Below are positions 10,999 through 21,346 of a stretch of 64,000 nucleotides of DNA, piece after piece (the first letter of the stretch is position 1; every line of letters begins with the position of its first letter). Made by a program: the position numbers and the translations under genes. Under the pieces are notes generated by a model. That model saw only the letters and a list, made by a program, of their open reading frames with translations. It searched no databases and was not told where the DNA came from. Origin of the DNA: Glebionis coronaria (lineage: Eukaryota > Streptophyta > Magnoliopsida > Asterales > Asteraceae); the NCBI GenBank assembly GCA_025667525.1, contig CM046878.1, forward strand, positions 391,410,974 to 391,474,973. The letters run 5' to 3'.

Positions 10999-12834
10999 CT
11001 AATTTGAAAGACTCACCACCGAAGACTCATTCGGATCAGCACCCTCTTGCCCAACTTGATGTGGTTGAATACTAGTATCAGTGGTATTATCAGTGGTATT
11101 AGTAAGTACCTCAGATATTTTTTCTGGCCCAAAGCTAGAGATAGTTGCCATAAGAGCTGCCTGAGCAGATTGAAGTTCATCACAGTCTGAATCGTAAGCA
11201 TCCAGATCATCTGCTTGGTATGCTGCATTCTGTGTAGTGACAACTTCTTGTTCAGCAATCCCTGGATCAGCAAGAAATGCAAGCTCCTCTTCATCAAGTT
11301 CCTGTCCTTGTGCCTGAGCGTTTACCAAATAAATCTTCTCTGCAAACCATTGACCATCCCTTCTCCTCTTGGGTTTTGTGCAATCCCTGGACATGTGACC
11401 TTCTTCCTTACAGTTGTAGCATGTAATCATTCTCAACTTGCCTGTGGAATTAGCCCGTAGAGGAGTGTTGACCATTGGAGTAGGATTGACCGTGCGTGCA
11501 TTGGTGGTTGATGTAGTGGGTCTCCCCTGATAAGGTTGAATAGGTTGAACCATTACCTTGCCATTCTCAATAGTAGCTTGTTGTCGAGAATTGGATGAAT
11601 TCCTCAGCTGGTTGTTAGTAGGAGCTGGTCCTCTAAATCCTCGTTTGCTCAATGTTCTTGTGAGATAAGCAGACATAGTGGCTAACACTTCAACTGGGTC
11701 AGTTCCTTGTTTGAATTCAGGAATGGGGACTTCTTCATTATCACAATACATTGCTTGGTCCTGTTGAGCTGCATAAGCACTAGAAGGAATACTCATGTGG
11801 TCAGAGTAGCTTGATGGATATGCTGCATTTTCTTGATAAGAAGAATATGATGACTGAGCATAAGGTGCAATGCTTGCTGGTGAATATGGGCGAGGTTGTG
11901 AGGCATATTGTGAAACTTGTGGTTCTCTCTGAGACGAAGGTGCATTAAACCGATATTGTTGTTGATGTGAGGTGGGTGGTTGCGGTAGAATCGAATATTG
12001 GGGGAAGGTTGGAGTCATGTACGGTGATGGATGATAGGCTTGGTGTCCCATGATATAAGGAGTGTTGTTGTATGACAAGCTTGGTTGATTTGCCATCAAA
12101 GCTAAAGAATCAGGGTACATACCTCGAGGCGAACGGTGCATGATCACGTGTTTCTCATGCTGCTGAAGAAAAGCATAGAGTTGATCCAAATTGCACTTAT
12201 GCAAATCCCTGGTTAACTTAACATCGGTAATATACTCACCCCATTCAGCTTGAGGTAAAGTATTCAAAAACTTGGTGTTAACCTGGAATGGAGCAATCAG
12301 GAGATTGTATACATTCAAATCATTCATGAGAGTAGTGAATCTGAAGTAGTAGTCGTGAAGCGTTTCCCCTGGACTGTACGTGAATCTATCAAACAGATCA
12401 TACAACTGACATTCCCGTTCCTGTTTAGTGAGAGACGTACCTTGTAGCAACACCTTTAGACGTTCCCATAAATCCTTTGCAACCGTATATTGACTTACCA
12501 TTCGATAGATGTCATGTGGAAGAGCTTGGAGAATGGTTTGAAGAGCCTTTTCGTCTGCATCGGCAACAAGTTGTTGAGCTGGTGTAAGTTCTTCAAACTC
12601 CCGTGGTCGAGTCACATTGTTAACCACGATGGTACCATAATCAAGTGGACCATTTAGAATTGACTTGACCATAAGCCTCCCATATGTCGGTTTTCCCTTA
12701 ATGTATGACATCATACGGCCTTGCCATGATTCAAAGACTTCTTTAATGAGCATTGGAGGGCGATTATCCGTTCCCGTAATGACGGAAATATCCGTAAGTG
12801 ATGTCATTTGAGGCATTAATGAATTCAGATTCAT
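10999..12834 (-). CDS. gag: copia gag
   Basis: The frame is open from 12957; the likeliest start is the Met of MNLNSLMPQ at 12834, with MTSLTD at 12810 as an alternative. The N-terminal half is a UBN2-type copia capsid, with blocks such as [20 protein letters not shown] and [20 protein letters not shown] Gln/Pro/Tyr/Ser-rich middle follows. A CCHC zinc knuckle [14 protein letters not shown] is encoded at 11380-11421. The C-terminal tail is acidic ([14 protein letters not shown]). The ORF ends at TAG 10999-11001, and the same frame continues for about 830 codons, so gag is either closed by a mutation or separated from the rest by a leaky stop. It forms the retrotransposon capsid in the cytoplasm. 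Confidence 0.9.
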   Translation of the reverse strand: MNLNSLMPQMTSLTDISVITGTDNRPPMLIKEVFESWQGRMMSYIKGKPTYGRLMVKSILNGPLDYGTIVVNNVTRPREFEELTPAQQLVADADEKALQTILQALPHDIYRMVSQYTVAKDLWERLKVLLQGTSLTKQERECQLYDLFDRFTYSPGETLHDYYFRFTTLMNDLNVYNLLIAPFQVNTKFLNTLPQAEWGEYITDVKLTRDLHKCNLDQLYAFLQQHEKHVIMHRSPRGMYPDSLALMANQPSLSYNNTPYIMGHQAYHPSPYMTPTFPQYSILPQPPTSHQQQYRFNAPSSQREPQVSQYASQPRPYSPASIAPYAQSSYSSYQENAAYPSSYSDHMSIPSSAYAAQQDQAMYCDNEEVPIPEFKQGTDPVEVLATMSAYLTRTLSKRGFRGPAPTNNQLRNSSNSRQQATIENGKVMVQPIQPYQGRPTTSTTNARTVNPTPMVNTPLRANSTGKLRMITCYNCKEEGHMSRDCTKPKRRRDGQWFAEKIYLVNAQAQGQELDEEELAFLADPGIAEQEVVTTQNAAYQADDLDAYDSDCDELQSAQAALMATISSFGPEKISEVLTNTTDNTTDTSIQPHQVGQEGADPNESSVVSLSN

Positions 12835-12971
12835 TTTGATCACTTTAAAGAGACAAAGATTATCGGTTGATCGAGCAGTGAAGTAAAGTTGTGAGTTGTG
12901 TTGAGTTTTTGTGTAAGAAACCAAGATTAAATCCTCTAAAAATCGTCGAAAAAACAAGTAAAATATCCCTT

Positions 12972-13320
12972 GGTTCGGAATAATTGTTGATTCGGAAGTA
13001 TTGATTCGGAAGACTTTGGTTCAGAACTTCTTTGATTCGAAACAGTTGTTGATTCGGAAGATTTGATTCGGAACTCTTTGATCCAGAACTTTTGGTTCGG
13101 AAGAAACTGATTCGGAACTCTTTGATCCGGAACTTTTGGTTCGGAAGAAACTGATTCGGAACTTTCTTTGATCCGGAACTTTTGGTTCGGAAGAAAACTG
13201 ATTCGGAACTTTCTTTGATCCGGAACTTTTGGTTCGGAAGAAAACTGATTCGGAACTTTCTTTGATCCGGAACTTTTGGTTCGGAAGATGTTGATTCGGA
13301 ACTTTTACTGGGAAAAAGCT
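12972..13320 (-). repeat. Tandem TTCGGAA-rich repeats in the copia leader
   Basis: From about 13081 to 13315 a unit of 44-47 bp recurs about five times. Each unit begins near GATCCGGAAC, passes through TTTTGGTTCGGAAG, and ends near GATTCGGAAC. Looser copies of the heptamer TTCGGAA extend left to about 12972. The array lies between the PBS (13554-13568) and the gag start, so it is transcribed as leader RNA. The ORF of 113 codons across it (13021-13362) is a by-product of the repeats and is not called. Confidence 0.85.
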
Positions 13321-13553
13321 GGTTCGTGTGTTGTAACAGTCGACTAAATATATTAAGAACAAACCCAGATTTTTACCAAATTACCCGAAAAGTTTTGTGA
13401 TTTCTACTAAAAGAAGTAAAACCCAATACTTATCTACTAATCCCAACAACAAAATCACCAAAAACTTCAAGAATCACGATAGGTTTTCCCTAAAGAACAC
13501 TAATACAATCAAAAACTAAAGAACAACACAAATCATTACCTTAAATCACCCCA

Positions 13554-13568
13554 TGTCTCTGATACCAA
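13554..13568 (-). other. Primer-binding site of the copia element (initiator Met tRNA type)
   Basis: Read on the minus strand the sequence is TGGTATCAGAGAC, starting two bases after the LTR end CA. The first ten bases, TGGTATCAGA, equal the usual complement of the plant initiator methionine tRNA 3' end used by copia elements. It fixes the element's orientation and the inner LTR boundary. Confidence 0.85.
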
Positions 13569-13569
13569 T

Positions 13570-13890
13570 TGTAGACTATTGATAATCTTGTGAATCAATG
13601 AAGTGGGTTGAAGATTTCTAGAGAGAGAAACTAGTGAGAGAAAGTGAGAGAGAAATATGTGTTTTTCATTCAAAATGGGGAAATGAAACAATCAACAACC
13701 AACCCCTTTCCATGGTGGAAAGGGGTATTTATATCCAAGCCACTAATGGGCTTGGGCCGACCCATGACAAGCCCATGGGTCGGTTTCTTACTTAACTAAA
13801 TAAGTAAACATTAACTACAAGCTATACAACATTAATAATGTTGTGGAGTGACCGATACTTCTAATATACGTCAAAAACGTATTTCTAACA
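13570..13890 (-). mobile_element. 5' LTR of the copia element
   Basis: On the minus strand it starts TGTTAGAAATACG (13890) and ends GTCTACA (13570), followed by the PBS. Length is 321 bp. It contains a TATA-like ATATAAATA at 13734-13726 and two perfect 10 bp inverted repeats flanking it. The outer boundary is inferred from the TG...CA termini, since no second copy exists in the window. The flanking pentamer AGTTT at 13891-13895 also occurs at 4547-4551, close to the pol stop, but that could be chance. Confidence 0.7.
13703..13783 (-). promoter_or_regulatory. copia LTR core promoter with flanking palindromes
   Basis: TATA-like box at 13726-13734 (minus strand ATATAAATA). Immediately downstream is a perfect inverted repeat, CCCCTTTCCA/TGGAAAGGGG (13703-13712 and 13716-13725, 3-base loop). 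Upstream is a second, CCGACCCATG/CATGGGTCGG (13757-13766 and 13774-13783, 7-base loop). The downstream palindrome sits roughly where transcription should start. Function is inferred from position only. Confidence 0.55.
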
Positions 13891-15106
13891 AGTTTGCTGT
13901 CATTAAGACTCGCAATTAATGTCTACGCAACTCAATCTTATGTTATATAAGATACTAATTTCTGAAGACATGCGCCGTTTGTATCAAAATCATAGAGCGT
14001 TTATGCGCAAGATTACACCATGTTGACCATGTTGACTCAAGATGCATACGCCGTATTGGGATTTATAAAAGGATTATTCTAGAAGTTTTCAATACTTGGA
14101 GCTTATGGAAAATCCCACATACACCGCATCCACAGGACGAATCCGCCCTATGTTAGATTGAAGATAAATACAGAGAGATATATAAAGAAATAACATGGAC
14201 CCCCTCCAAGTTTCGTACATACGACGTTTGTGTCGGCCCAAATGCACTATATATACAAACTCATAAAACAAATTTTAGTATGCTTATCATTAAAAGTCGA
14301 ATTCTAAATCCTAAAAGGTCAAATTTCTAAAGCCAAGAAGTGCCAATAAGATTAAGAAGCCAAACCATTCCATAGGAAATACTTGTAAGATTATTTACCT
14401 TGATTACACATTTGATATTTGGCATCGTTCTTTAGTTTACATTTGTCATTGGTGTAACATTTATGTATCGGTAACAATGTTGAAAGCTAACACCTTCGAG
14501 TGTCAGCCATGTTTATGAATATTTAATGTTTTGTGTGCTTAACACGTAACCTTAATCCTAGTGCCCTAAAAAGTATTATGAAGCTTTCTGCTATTTGTAG
14601 TGATTTATATAGGTGGAATAATAGGATCACAAATAATGTCTTGCGTGTTGTAAGTTAGTGACCCAAGCTAGACTAGCATGTAACCATTTCTAGCACTTAA
14701 GCCCTAATCCTTACGCATTGATTGGAACATTTGAGCTACCACCATATAATAGCCGTAAGCAGTAAGTGGATAAAGTCTCGTTGAGCTAGGAGAAGCAATA
14801 AGATCGCTGTTACTTTCCCTTCGAAGATAGATTATAATCAATACATAAGATGCTATATGCGAATGCATCTAATTGTGACAAAACTAGCGTATCTAAGTTT
14901 AAGGAAGAAGTATCGCCTTATCTAGGAATGATGTCGCTTCAATAATAAGATAATCATGCAATAAAGAAAACACACATGTGTTAGATATATTAGACATGGT
15001 TTACATGGTTCCCTTAAGATAGAGCTTGATCGACCTTCTAGACATTCAGAATAAGATTCGATAGGACTATGAAGGAGATAATAAGAATAACTCCCCAACA
15101 AAACCT
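13891..15106. other. Unassigned sequence between the copia LTR and element B
   Basis: About 1.2 kb, AT-rich, without a recognisable gene, LTR or repeat array. It holds only scattered ORFs of 60 codons or fewer. It ends abruptly at about 15106, where homology to the Athila-like gag of element B begins. Confidence 0.5.
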
Positions 15107-16531
15107 CGTTTGAGTGCTCATAGAGTTTCTCATATCGGATCGAAGATCATTCCCTTGTTTCGCCATGTCATTCCTTAGCTCGGCTCGAATATCGCTCCCT
15201 TGTTTCGCCATGTCACCCTTCAAGTTAACGAATTGGCTTTGTAGATTCGTCACCATCTCTCTATTAGTCCTCATGTACGTTTCGAGGTCTTGGTTCAATG
15301 CCGTTGGTTGATTGAGAGGTGGAGCTTGGTAAGCTTGAGTATTTCCTTGAGGTGGATATGGGTTTCTTTGGGATTGATATTGATTGGTAGCACGAGGTTG
15401 GCTTTGATTGTTTCGGTTATAGTTTTGTTGTTGGTTTTGGTTTTGAGGAGTAAAACCGGGTGGTGAAAGATAGTTGTTGGAACGATAACTTAGCAAGTTA
15501 CGGTCTCCTTGAGGGCGAGCTTGATAACCTCCCGTGGGATAGTTACCGTATGCCGCGTTAACGTTTTCACAAAAATTGTCTTGGGTAGAAGGACAATCAT
15601 TGTAAGAATGAGGACCACCGTACGTTTCACAAGAAATAGCAACAGCTTTAGCTTGTTGAAAGTGGGTTGTAGCCATGGTCATGTAATTTTTGTTCATCAA
15701 AACGACTTGGCGGGAAAGTTCGGCTATCTCGGGATTGGAAGAAGTAGAAGAAACATTGACTCTCGGGTTTGATCTTGAGGATGCGGATGAATCCCAATTC
15801 TTGTGGTGAGTAGTCATGTTTTCAATTAACTCTCTACACTCTTCCGGTATCCTTTTCATAAAAGTACCACCGACGGCGGCATTAATCGTATCACGATCAC
15901 GAAAAGTGAGACCATTGTAGAAAGTATCAATGAGAGTGATGTGGAGCATGTTATGATTTGGACAACGGTCGATCAAAACATTGTAGCGTTCCCAGGCATC
16001 AAAGAGTGATTCGTCATTTTCTTGAGTAAATCCACTAATTTGGTTATGAAGGCTCGTTACCATGGATGGTGGAAAGTAGCGCGACAAAAATCGTTGAGTC
16101 ATGTCGTCCCATGTTAGAATTGAATTCTTAGGAAGACGGTCAAACCATTTTTCGACATGGTGGGGTGTGTGGAAAGAGGTGAAGGCGAAGATAATCCAAG
16201 GTAACACCGGGTAATTTCATGCTTTGAGTGACGGTAATGAATTTGTCGAGGTGTTTGTTGGCATCATCATCCGGTAATCCGCGAAAAGGACAAGTTTGCA
16301 CTTGTTGGATCATGTGATGCTTCAACGAAAATTCAGGAGCCGTAATTTGCATCGGCGCAATCAGTCCTCCGCGTCCATTCATCGTAGGTTGACAAAGCTA
16401 TTCCATCGTTCGAAGGTCGGGTTGGGGTTGTTATTATTCATGTTGGGGTGAGGTGGATCATTATTGTGGTGTACACCGACCATGTCTAAAAGAGTCTCGG
16501 GCTCAGGATAAGACGTAGAACGAGTACGCAT
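15107..16531 (-). pseudogene. gag: Partial Athila-like gag (second, left copy of B)
   Basis: It starts with a Met at 16531 (MRTRSTSYPE). It has a stop within the first 60 codons, a frameshift near 16165, and a longest intact piece at 15038-16207. That piece encodes the gag core (KWFDRLPKNSILTWDD, YFPPSMVTSLHNQISGF), the CCHC-like finger around CETYGGPHSYNDC and a Gln/Asn-rich tail. In this copy the finger's second Cys is Tyr. The homology ends after STQT at about 15107, where unrelated sequence adds a hydrophobic tail. Compared with the right copy it lacks the premature TAA near the start but has its own lesions, so the two copies decayed independently. Confidence 0.8.
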
Positions 16532-16720
16532 ACACTAAAAAGAAAATGCAACAAAATGTTTTTTGGTTTTTATAGGTTTTTTAATTTTTTGGATTTTTTT
16601 GAAAATTTTATATTTTTTAGGATTTTTTTGAAATTTTTATGCTTGAAAATAACCTTCCCACGAGAACGGATCCCAAAATCTAATTTTTCTCACAAAAAAC
16701 CGTTAATCTTTACGAAAAGA

Positions 16721-16736
16721 GCCGGCAACGGCGCCA
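16721..16736 (-). other. Primer-binding site, left copy of B (tRNA-Asp type)
   Basis: The minus strand reads TGGCGCCGTTGCCGGC just inside the LTR end. The first 15 bases match the complement of the plant tRNA-Asp 3' end (TGGCGCCGTTGCCGG), the usual primer of Athila-type elements. Its presence shows that a complete LTR-internal junction lies here, although this LTR should be a 3' LTR of the integrase-bearing copy. Confidence 0.8.
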
Positions 16737-16739
16737 TTT

Positions 16740-18159
16740 TAATAAGTAAGATTTTATGTATATTGAAATTGTTCATTCTCGGTATCTCTTCGAATTGGAA
16801 ATAAAACGTAAAGAAATGAAAACTATAAAATATAATACGTTTAAAAGGAAACTAAGAAAAGACAAATTAAAATCAAGTTTACGAAAAATAAAACGAAATA
16901 AGTAAAACAAGACTTGAAGAAATTGGCGGGAAAAATTAAATTTGAAAATACTTTGGACTAAAATAATTTAAATTCGCAACTTAAAAATCTTGAAACAATT
17001 TCGCAATTAACAAAATACAATATTCCGCAATTGGTGAAGATGTATGATTTCGCAATTCCCAAAGATTCAGCAATGAAGAAGATAGCAAGATTTCGTAATA
17101 CAAATTCGCAACTAGGAAATGAAAAGAATTCGCAATAATGCGAAATGATAGATTTCGCAACTTTAAAGCATAAATCCGCAATACTTTAAAGCATAAATTC
17201 GCAATAATTGCGGATTGAGGGATTTCGCAGTAATTGCGAAATGATGGAATTCGCAACTTAGGCAAGGTCAAATTCGCAATTATGGAAAAAGTTGCGAATT
17301 TGAATCAACCATTCCTAAAAAATAGGATCTCGGACAAGGACGATTTTAAGCAACTTTTTGAGGACAATAAACACAAAAGAACACCAATAAGCTACCAATA
17401 AGCTAGGCAAATGATAAAGCTTATTAAAACTCAACACGTAAATCAAGAAACTCGAAAAGTAACAAACTTTATGTGTCGAAATAGAAAAGTAGATGAAAAA
17501 GATGATGAACACAAGATCGTAACCAACAAGAAAGATTAAAAAGATGAAGATTAAAGCACGATTAAGCTTAAAAATTAAAGGTTTGATTAAAACAAGAAAG
17601 CAAGAAAATAAAAGATGAAGGTTTCCTAGTGAGAGAAAGTTAAACACTTCCTCTCTCTAAAAATTAAACTACAAAAATTGTAAATGAACTAATTAACTAA
17701 CACCCTCCTAATGTGACATTGGGAGGGTATATATAGGAGGTGGGGAGTGCATGTGTTTCTTCCTTCTTTCTTTCTTTTCATCTCGACTCGATTTAAATTC
17801 TTTGTCTTTCTCGACGTCGTCTCGGGATTTGTCGATATAAATTGAACTTGTCTTATAATTTTCTTCTTCTATTAGACTTGAGTTCTTCGACTTCATTAAA
17901 CTTCCGTCTTTAGACTTTTTCTTCGATAAATCTTCAGAATAGGCCTTGGAATTCCGTTCTTTTGACTTCGTCTTTTCTCGTTTTCTTCGATAAAAGCCCG
18001 TGATTACCCATGTTTTCTCCTTTTTTCATATTTTTACCCTGAAACACAATAAAAACACAAACCACGCATAATTCCGACTTTTACGACATAAAATACACGT
18101 TTTGGTCTTGTTATTATTGGAAATAAGTGGTAAAAGGATAAGTGTTTTCACACTTATTA
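16740..18159 (-). mobile_element. LTR of element B, left copy
   Basis: On the minus strand it starts TAATAAGTGTGAAAAC and ends CTTATTA, about 1.42 kb, with inverted termini TAATAAG/CTTATTA instead of TG/CA. It is preceded by the tract AAGTGTAGGGGATT and followed by the PBS. TATATATA lies at 17728-17735. A TTCGCAA array lies at 16975-17290. It is homologous to the right LTR (38297-39728), with scattered substitutions and small indels, and to the element C LTRs. Confidence 0.8.
16975..17290 (-). repeat. Dispersed TTCGCAA motif array in the B LTR (left)
   Basis: On the plus strand the heptamer TTCGCAA or a one-base variant (TTCCGCAA, TTCGTAA) recurs about 14 times in 315 bp, at irregular spacing of roughly 15-35 bp. 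Some copies are in inverted pairs such as CGCAATAATTGCG. The right LTR has the same array at about 38525-38860. It lies about 450 bp downstream of the TATA box, so it is probably in the transcript. Confidence 0.85.
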
Positions 18160-19827
18160 AATCCCCTACACTTGACCATTGCAATGCCCTCATGCAATGC
18201 ATTAATTTCAAAGCACAATTTACATTTCTCATCATAAATAACCCACCTTGACCTTTATTAAATACTAAACTTTAAGGAAACTAAAAGATAGAAATACGTA
18301 CAAAACAAGTAAAGAAATCAAAGACTTACATTGGGGTTTTGGCAGTCATGAATGTTCATCATCCTCAAGTTTCACGTTCCCCATACCAAGCTTAAAAACG
18401 AGATCATTGTTATTATAAGTTAGCAAACTAACACGAACTCATGTGGCCCAATTACTCACTTAGACTCCCTTATTCCTATGTGTATATCTTATATTTTAAT
18501 ATTGTCTTGAATGATCACGAGGATGCATTGTTTGACTTATTTCGATAGTTATTTAGCTGAAAATAAAGTGGGACGATTTAATCAATAGTTAGGTAAAGGA
18601 CAAAATCTTTTAAAACTACTTCTCGGGACCTCTTAAAGTTCATATCTTGGCATAACTCGCTTCACGATTTAAGACCTTTCTCGAACCGATATTTGGCAGT
18701 GACTTCATACTTCAAATCTTGAGGAGACGTTCTTGAAATTATGGTCTTCTCTTCATAATAGGAATTTCTTCATTTGAACTTTTGAGAGATTCTTCATACT
18801 TGGACCACGACTTCTTCATTTTTCTCCAATCTTTATTTTGGATTTTGATATACAACGATCCGCCTCCTTTTAGGACTTGGATCTATTTATCCTCATACCT
18901 TGTTAGGTCCTTTTTGGATAAACTTCTCCATGATCTTTAGGGGAGTATTTGCTTTTCGTCGTGTATCTTAATCCTTCATATTGATTTTTGATAAATGATT
19001 CTTCACATCACTTTTGGATCTTTAGCAACAAAATGTAGCCCTCATGCCTTGTTAGGACCTTTTTGGACTCGCCAATCTTCGCATCCCGCTTCAATAAGTT
19101 ATGCCTTGGCTATGAAATCTAATTAATACCGAGCAACTTTTAAACGATCTTGTGCTAGAAGCTAAGTAACTTTTCAAATCGTACAACCTTATTTATTGCA
19201 GATTAATTTATTAGCAAGCGATGGGAGAAAAAGCTTATAATCAACTCACATAAATTCACGAAAGAATACCAAACTTATAATTGACTCTATCATCTCTCGT
19301 TCTCCACAATTTAAAATCTCAAAGAATGAGACTCGTGGATGCTTAGCCTATTAAATCAAAGTTTTAGGTTTTCGAGTCATCTATAGGATCTTGCAAACTC
19401 TTAGACTTTTTCAAGTTTAGAATTCGCATTTTAAAGTTCCCTTGATAAACGACTCTCTAGGATCATTTATAGGAACTTGCGAAAAGTTCTTGTTCTTAAC
19501 CCGTGAGAGTTAAGAATTTCGCGTTTTAAAGTTCCCTATATAAAAGTCTAGCAAAACTTGACTTAAACACGTTAAGGATACTAGCTAGAGTAAACTTAGA
19601 TAAGTAAACTCGGGTTGAGTCAAAAGATTCACAACGTTGAAAAATTTAAAACCGCTTTATTGAAAATTTATTCTAGCAAAGAAAGTAAATAACGATAGCA
19701 AAGGAAAATACTACTATACTACTAGGCCAAAATAGATTAAAAATTTTGAAAATTGTCGAAAAAATCAAGTTTTCCGGTTAAAATGAGGACAAATACAAGG
19801 AAAAGCCCACTTAACTTCGATAGAAGT

Positions 19828-19898
19828 CCCCCTACACTTAATATAAACATTGTCCTCAATGTTTAAGCATGTGGAAGTAAACTCCCCTACACTTAGGA
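19828..19898 (-). promoter_or_regulatory. Inverted repeat and internal polypurine tracts of element B
   Basis: The inverted repeat TAAACATTG/CAATGTTTA with a 4-base loop lies at 19844-19865. On the minus strand AAGTGTAGGGG occurs on both sides of it (within 19882-19898 and 19828-19840) and again at the true polypurine tract beside the LTR (18161-18172). Elements C and D have the same arrangement. Confidence 0.7.
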
Positions 19899-20161
19899 CA
19901 TTGTGCACGTTGTTTAAATCTTGTTAAGGAAATGACAACTATAGTGATTTCAGTGTGAACATATAAGATATGAAATATTGAATCATGATAGTTTAGGATA
20001 GAACCAGGAAGACGGGTACACGGGATCATGGTTCGTCAAAAGTCATCGAGAATGGATCTTTGAAGCTTTAATCCCTACACATCATAAGAAACAAGACAAC
20101 AAACACATACGGGGCTCCCCCTACACTTATTATGAAAACGGTAAAGGATAGATCACGGGTT

Positions 20162-20211
20162 GCCTCCCGAGAAGCGCTTGTTTTTGTTAACCGAGTCACG
20201 AGCCTGACTCG
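20162..20211 (-). promoter_or_regulatory. Paired hairpins just after the integrase stop (element B)
   Basis: On the minus strand, CGAGTCA and TGACTCG pair around a 6-base loop (20192-20211). A second stem follows, GCTTC/GAGGC around TCGG (20162-20175). Element C has both hairpins with base changes and D has structural equivalents, always within about 50 bases of the last stop codon. Confidence 0.65.
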
Positions 20212-20219
20212 ACCCAGAA

Positions 20220-21341
20220 CTAATTCAAGGGAAACGTGGTGAGGGATGGAATCATCTCATGAGAGATGTCCTCACCAAAGTACAACTTCACACGCTGGCC
20301 ATTCACTTTAAAATTAGGCCCATTTGGCTGAGAAAGCTCAATGGTGCCATAGGGGAAGACTTTGGCGACAGTAAATGGACCAGACCATCGGCTCTTCAGC
20401 TTGCCCGAGAAGATCTTCAACCGAGAGTTAATAGGGAGGTGGCATGCTTTACCGTACACAAGACGATATGGAGTGCAACCAATCGGCGTCTTATATGCGG
20501 TACGAAAAGCCCACAAAGCATCGTCTAACTTATCGGCCCACGAGGCACGATGCTCTCCCACAGTACCCTCTAGAATTCGCTTCAATCCATGGTTAGATAT
20601 CTCGGCTTGACCATTTGTTTGAGGATGATAAGCGGTGGAAAGACGGTGATTGACACCGTACTTAGCCATGACTCGAGCAAATTGATCATTGCAAAAATGA
20701 GTACCACGGTCACTGATAATAGCACGAGGAACACCGAATCGAGCAAAAAGCTGCTTCAGAAAGTTTACAACCACCCTCTCATCGTTCGTAGGGAGAGCCT
20801 TCGCTTCAACCCATTTTGATACGTAGTCAACGGCTACGAGGATGTACTTGTTCCCTTTGGATGATGGAAATGGCCCCATAAAGTCGATGCCCCATACATC
20901 AAAGATTTCACATTCTTGTATGAAATTTTGAGGCATCTCATCTTTATGCGTGATCTTGCCTTGGCGTTGGAAAGCATCACAATTTTTAACCATTTCGTGA
21001 GCGTCACGATAAATGGTGGGCCAATAAAATCCTGAGTCAAACACTTTCTTCGCGGTGTAGGTGGGACCAAAATGACCACCGGTGCGTCCTTTATGGCAAG
21101 CTTCGAGAATGTCTAAAGCTGTGGGTCCATCAACGCACTGACGAATAATCATATCAGCACATTGTTTGAAGAGATAAGGGTCATCCCAAAAGTAAGTCTT
21201 AACATCTTTAAATAACTTCTTCTTTTGTTGGGATGTTAACCCTTTGATGAGAATACCACCTTCTAAGTAGTTTGCAATGTCCGCAAACCACGGGGTGTCA
21301 TCAAGAGTGGAACTGATAGACATTAAGGCCTCAAGGGGAAA
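20220..21341 (-). pseudogene. Athila-like integrase of element B (separated from RT by element E)
   Basis: One open frame, entered directly from the RNase H-integrase linker; the six residues before it in the ORF come from the E LTR. The zinc domain has H90, H97 and C128, but the second Cys is Phe (CDAF, residue 131). The core has D160 (GIDFMGPF), D218 (SDRGTHF) and E254 (NGQAEIS) with DD35E spacing (numbered from the Met at 21362). After HLPI about 71 residues are missing in frame relative to the element D integrase, and the frame resumes at NSRLKIF. The C-terminal domain follows ([16 protein letters not shown]). The deletion, the lost Cys and the separation from RT make it non-functional. 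Confidence 0.88.
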
Positions 21342-21346
21342 AGAGT
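21342..21346. repeat. Target site duplication of element E, left (AGAGT)
   Basis: AGAGT directly precedes the E LTR and is repeated at 33792-33796 after the other LTR. Removing E and one copy restores the element B reading frame across the junction, which confirms the boundaries. Confidence 0.97.

Larger units (their letters stand above)
4562..13890 (-). mobile_element. Element A: Ty1/copia retrotransposon lacking a recognisable 3' LTR
   Basis: Minus-strand order: LTR (13890 to 13570), PBS, repeat-rich leader, gag, long coiled-coil region, protease, GAG-pre-integrase, integrase, reverse transcriptase, RNase H. Integrase before RT defines Ty1/copia. The three coding blocks share a frame except for one shift near 8010, and are separated by two in-frame stops (10999 and 8479), so the copy is only lightly damaged. 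The left limit given is the pol stop codon; no LTR copy was found beyond it. From memory, the polyprotein resembles a lineage expanded in Asteraceae, especially Tanacetum; this was not tested by search. Confidence 0.85.
18160..20219 (-). other. 3' untranslated region of element B
   Basis: About 2 kb between the integrase stop and the LTR, without a long ORF, and homologous to the 3' region of element C (50057-52077). It contains paired hairpins just after the stop, an inverted repeat with two internal polypurine-like tracts at 19828-19898, and the terminal polypurine tract at 18161-18172. Athila elements often carry an env-like gene here; I see no trace of one. Confidence 0.7.

Noticed and set aside
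13021..13362. 113-codon ORF across the TTCGGAA repeats
   Set aside because: Its repetitive protein simply mirrors the tandem DNA units and lies in the leader between PBS and gag, with no plausible start context.
18160..20219. env-like gene in the 3' region of B, C or D
   Set aside because: No ORF of useful length and no signal peptide or membrane pattern apart from the short ORF of C, which lies before the hairpin module.
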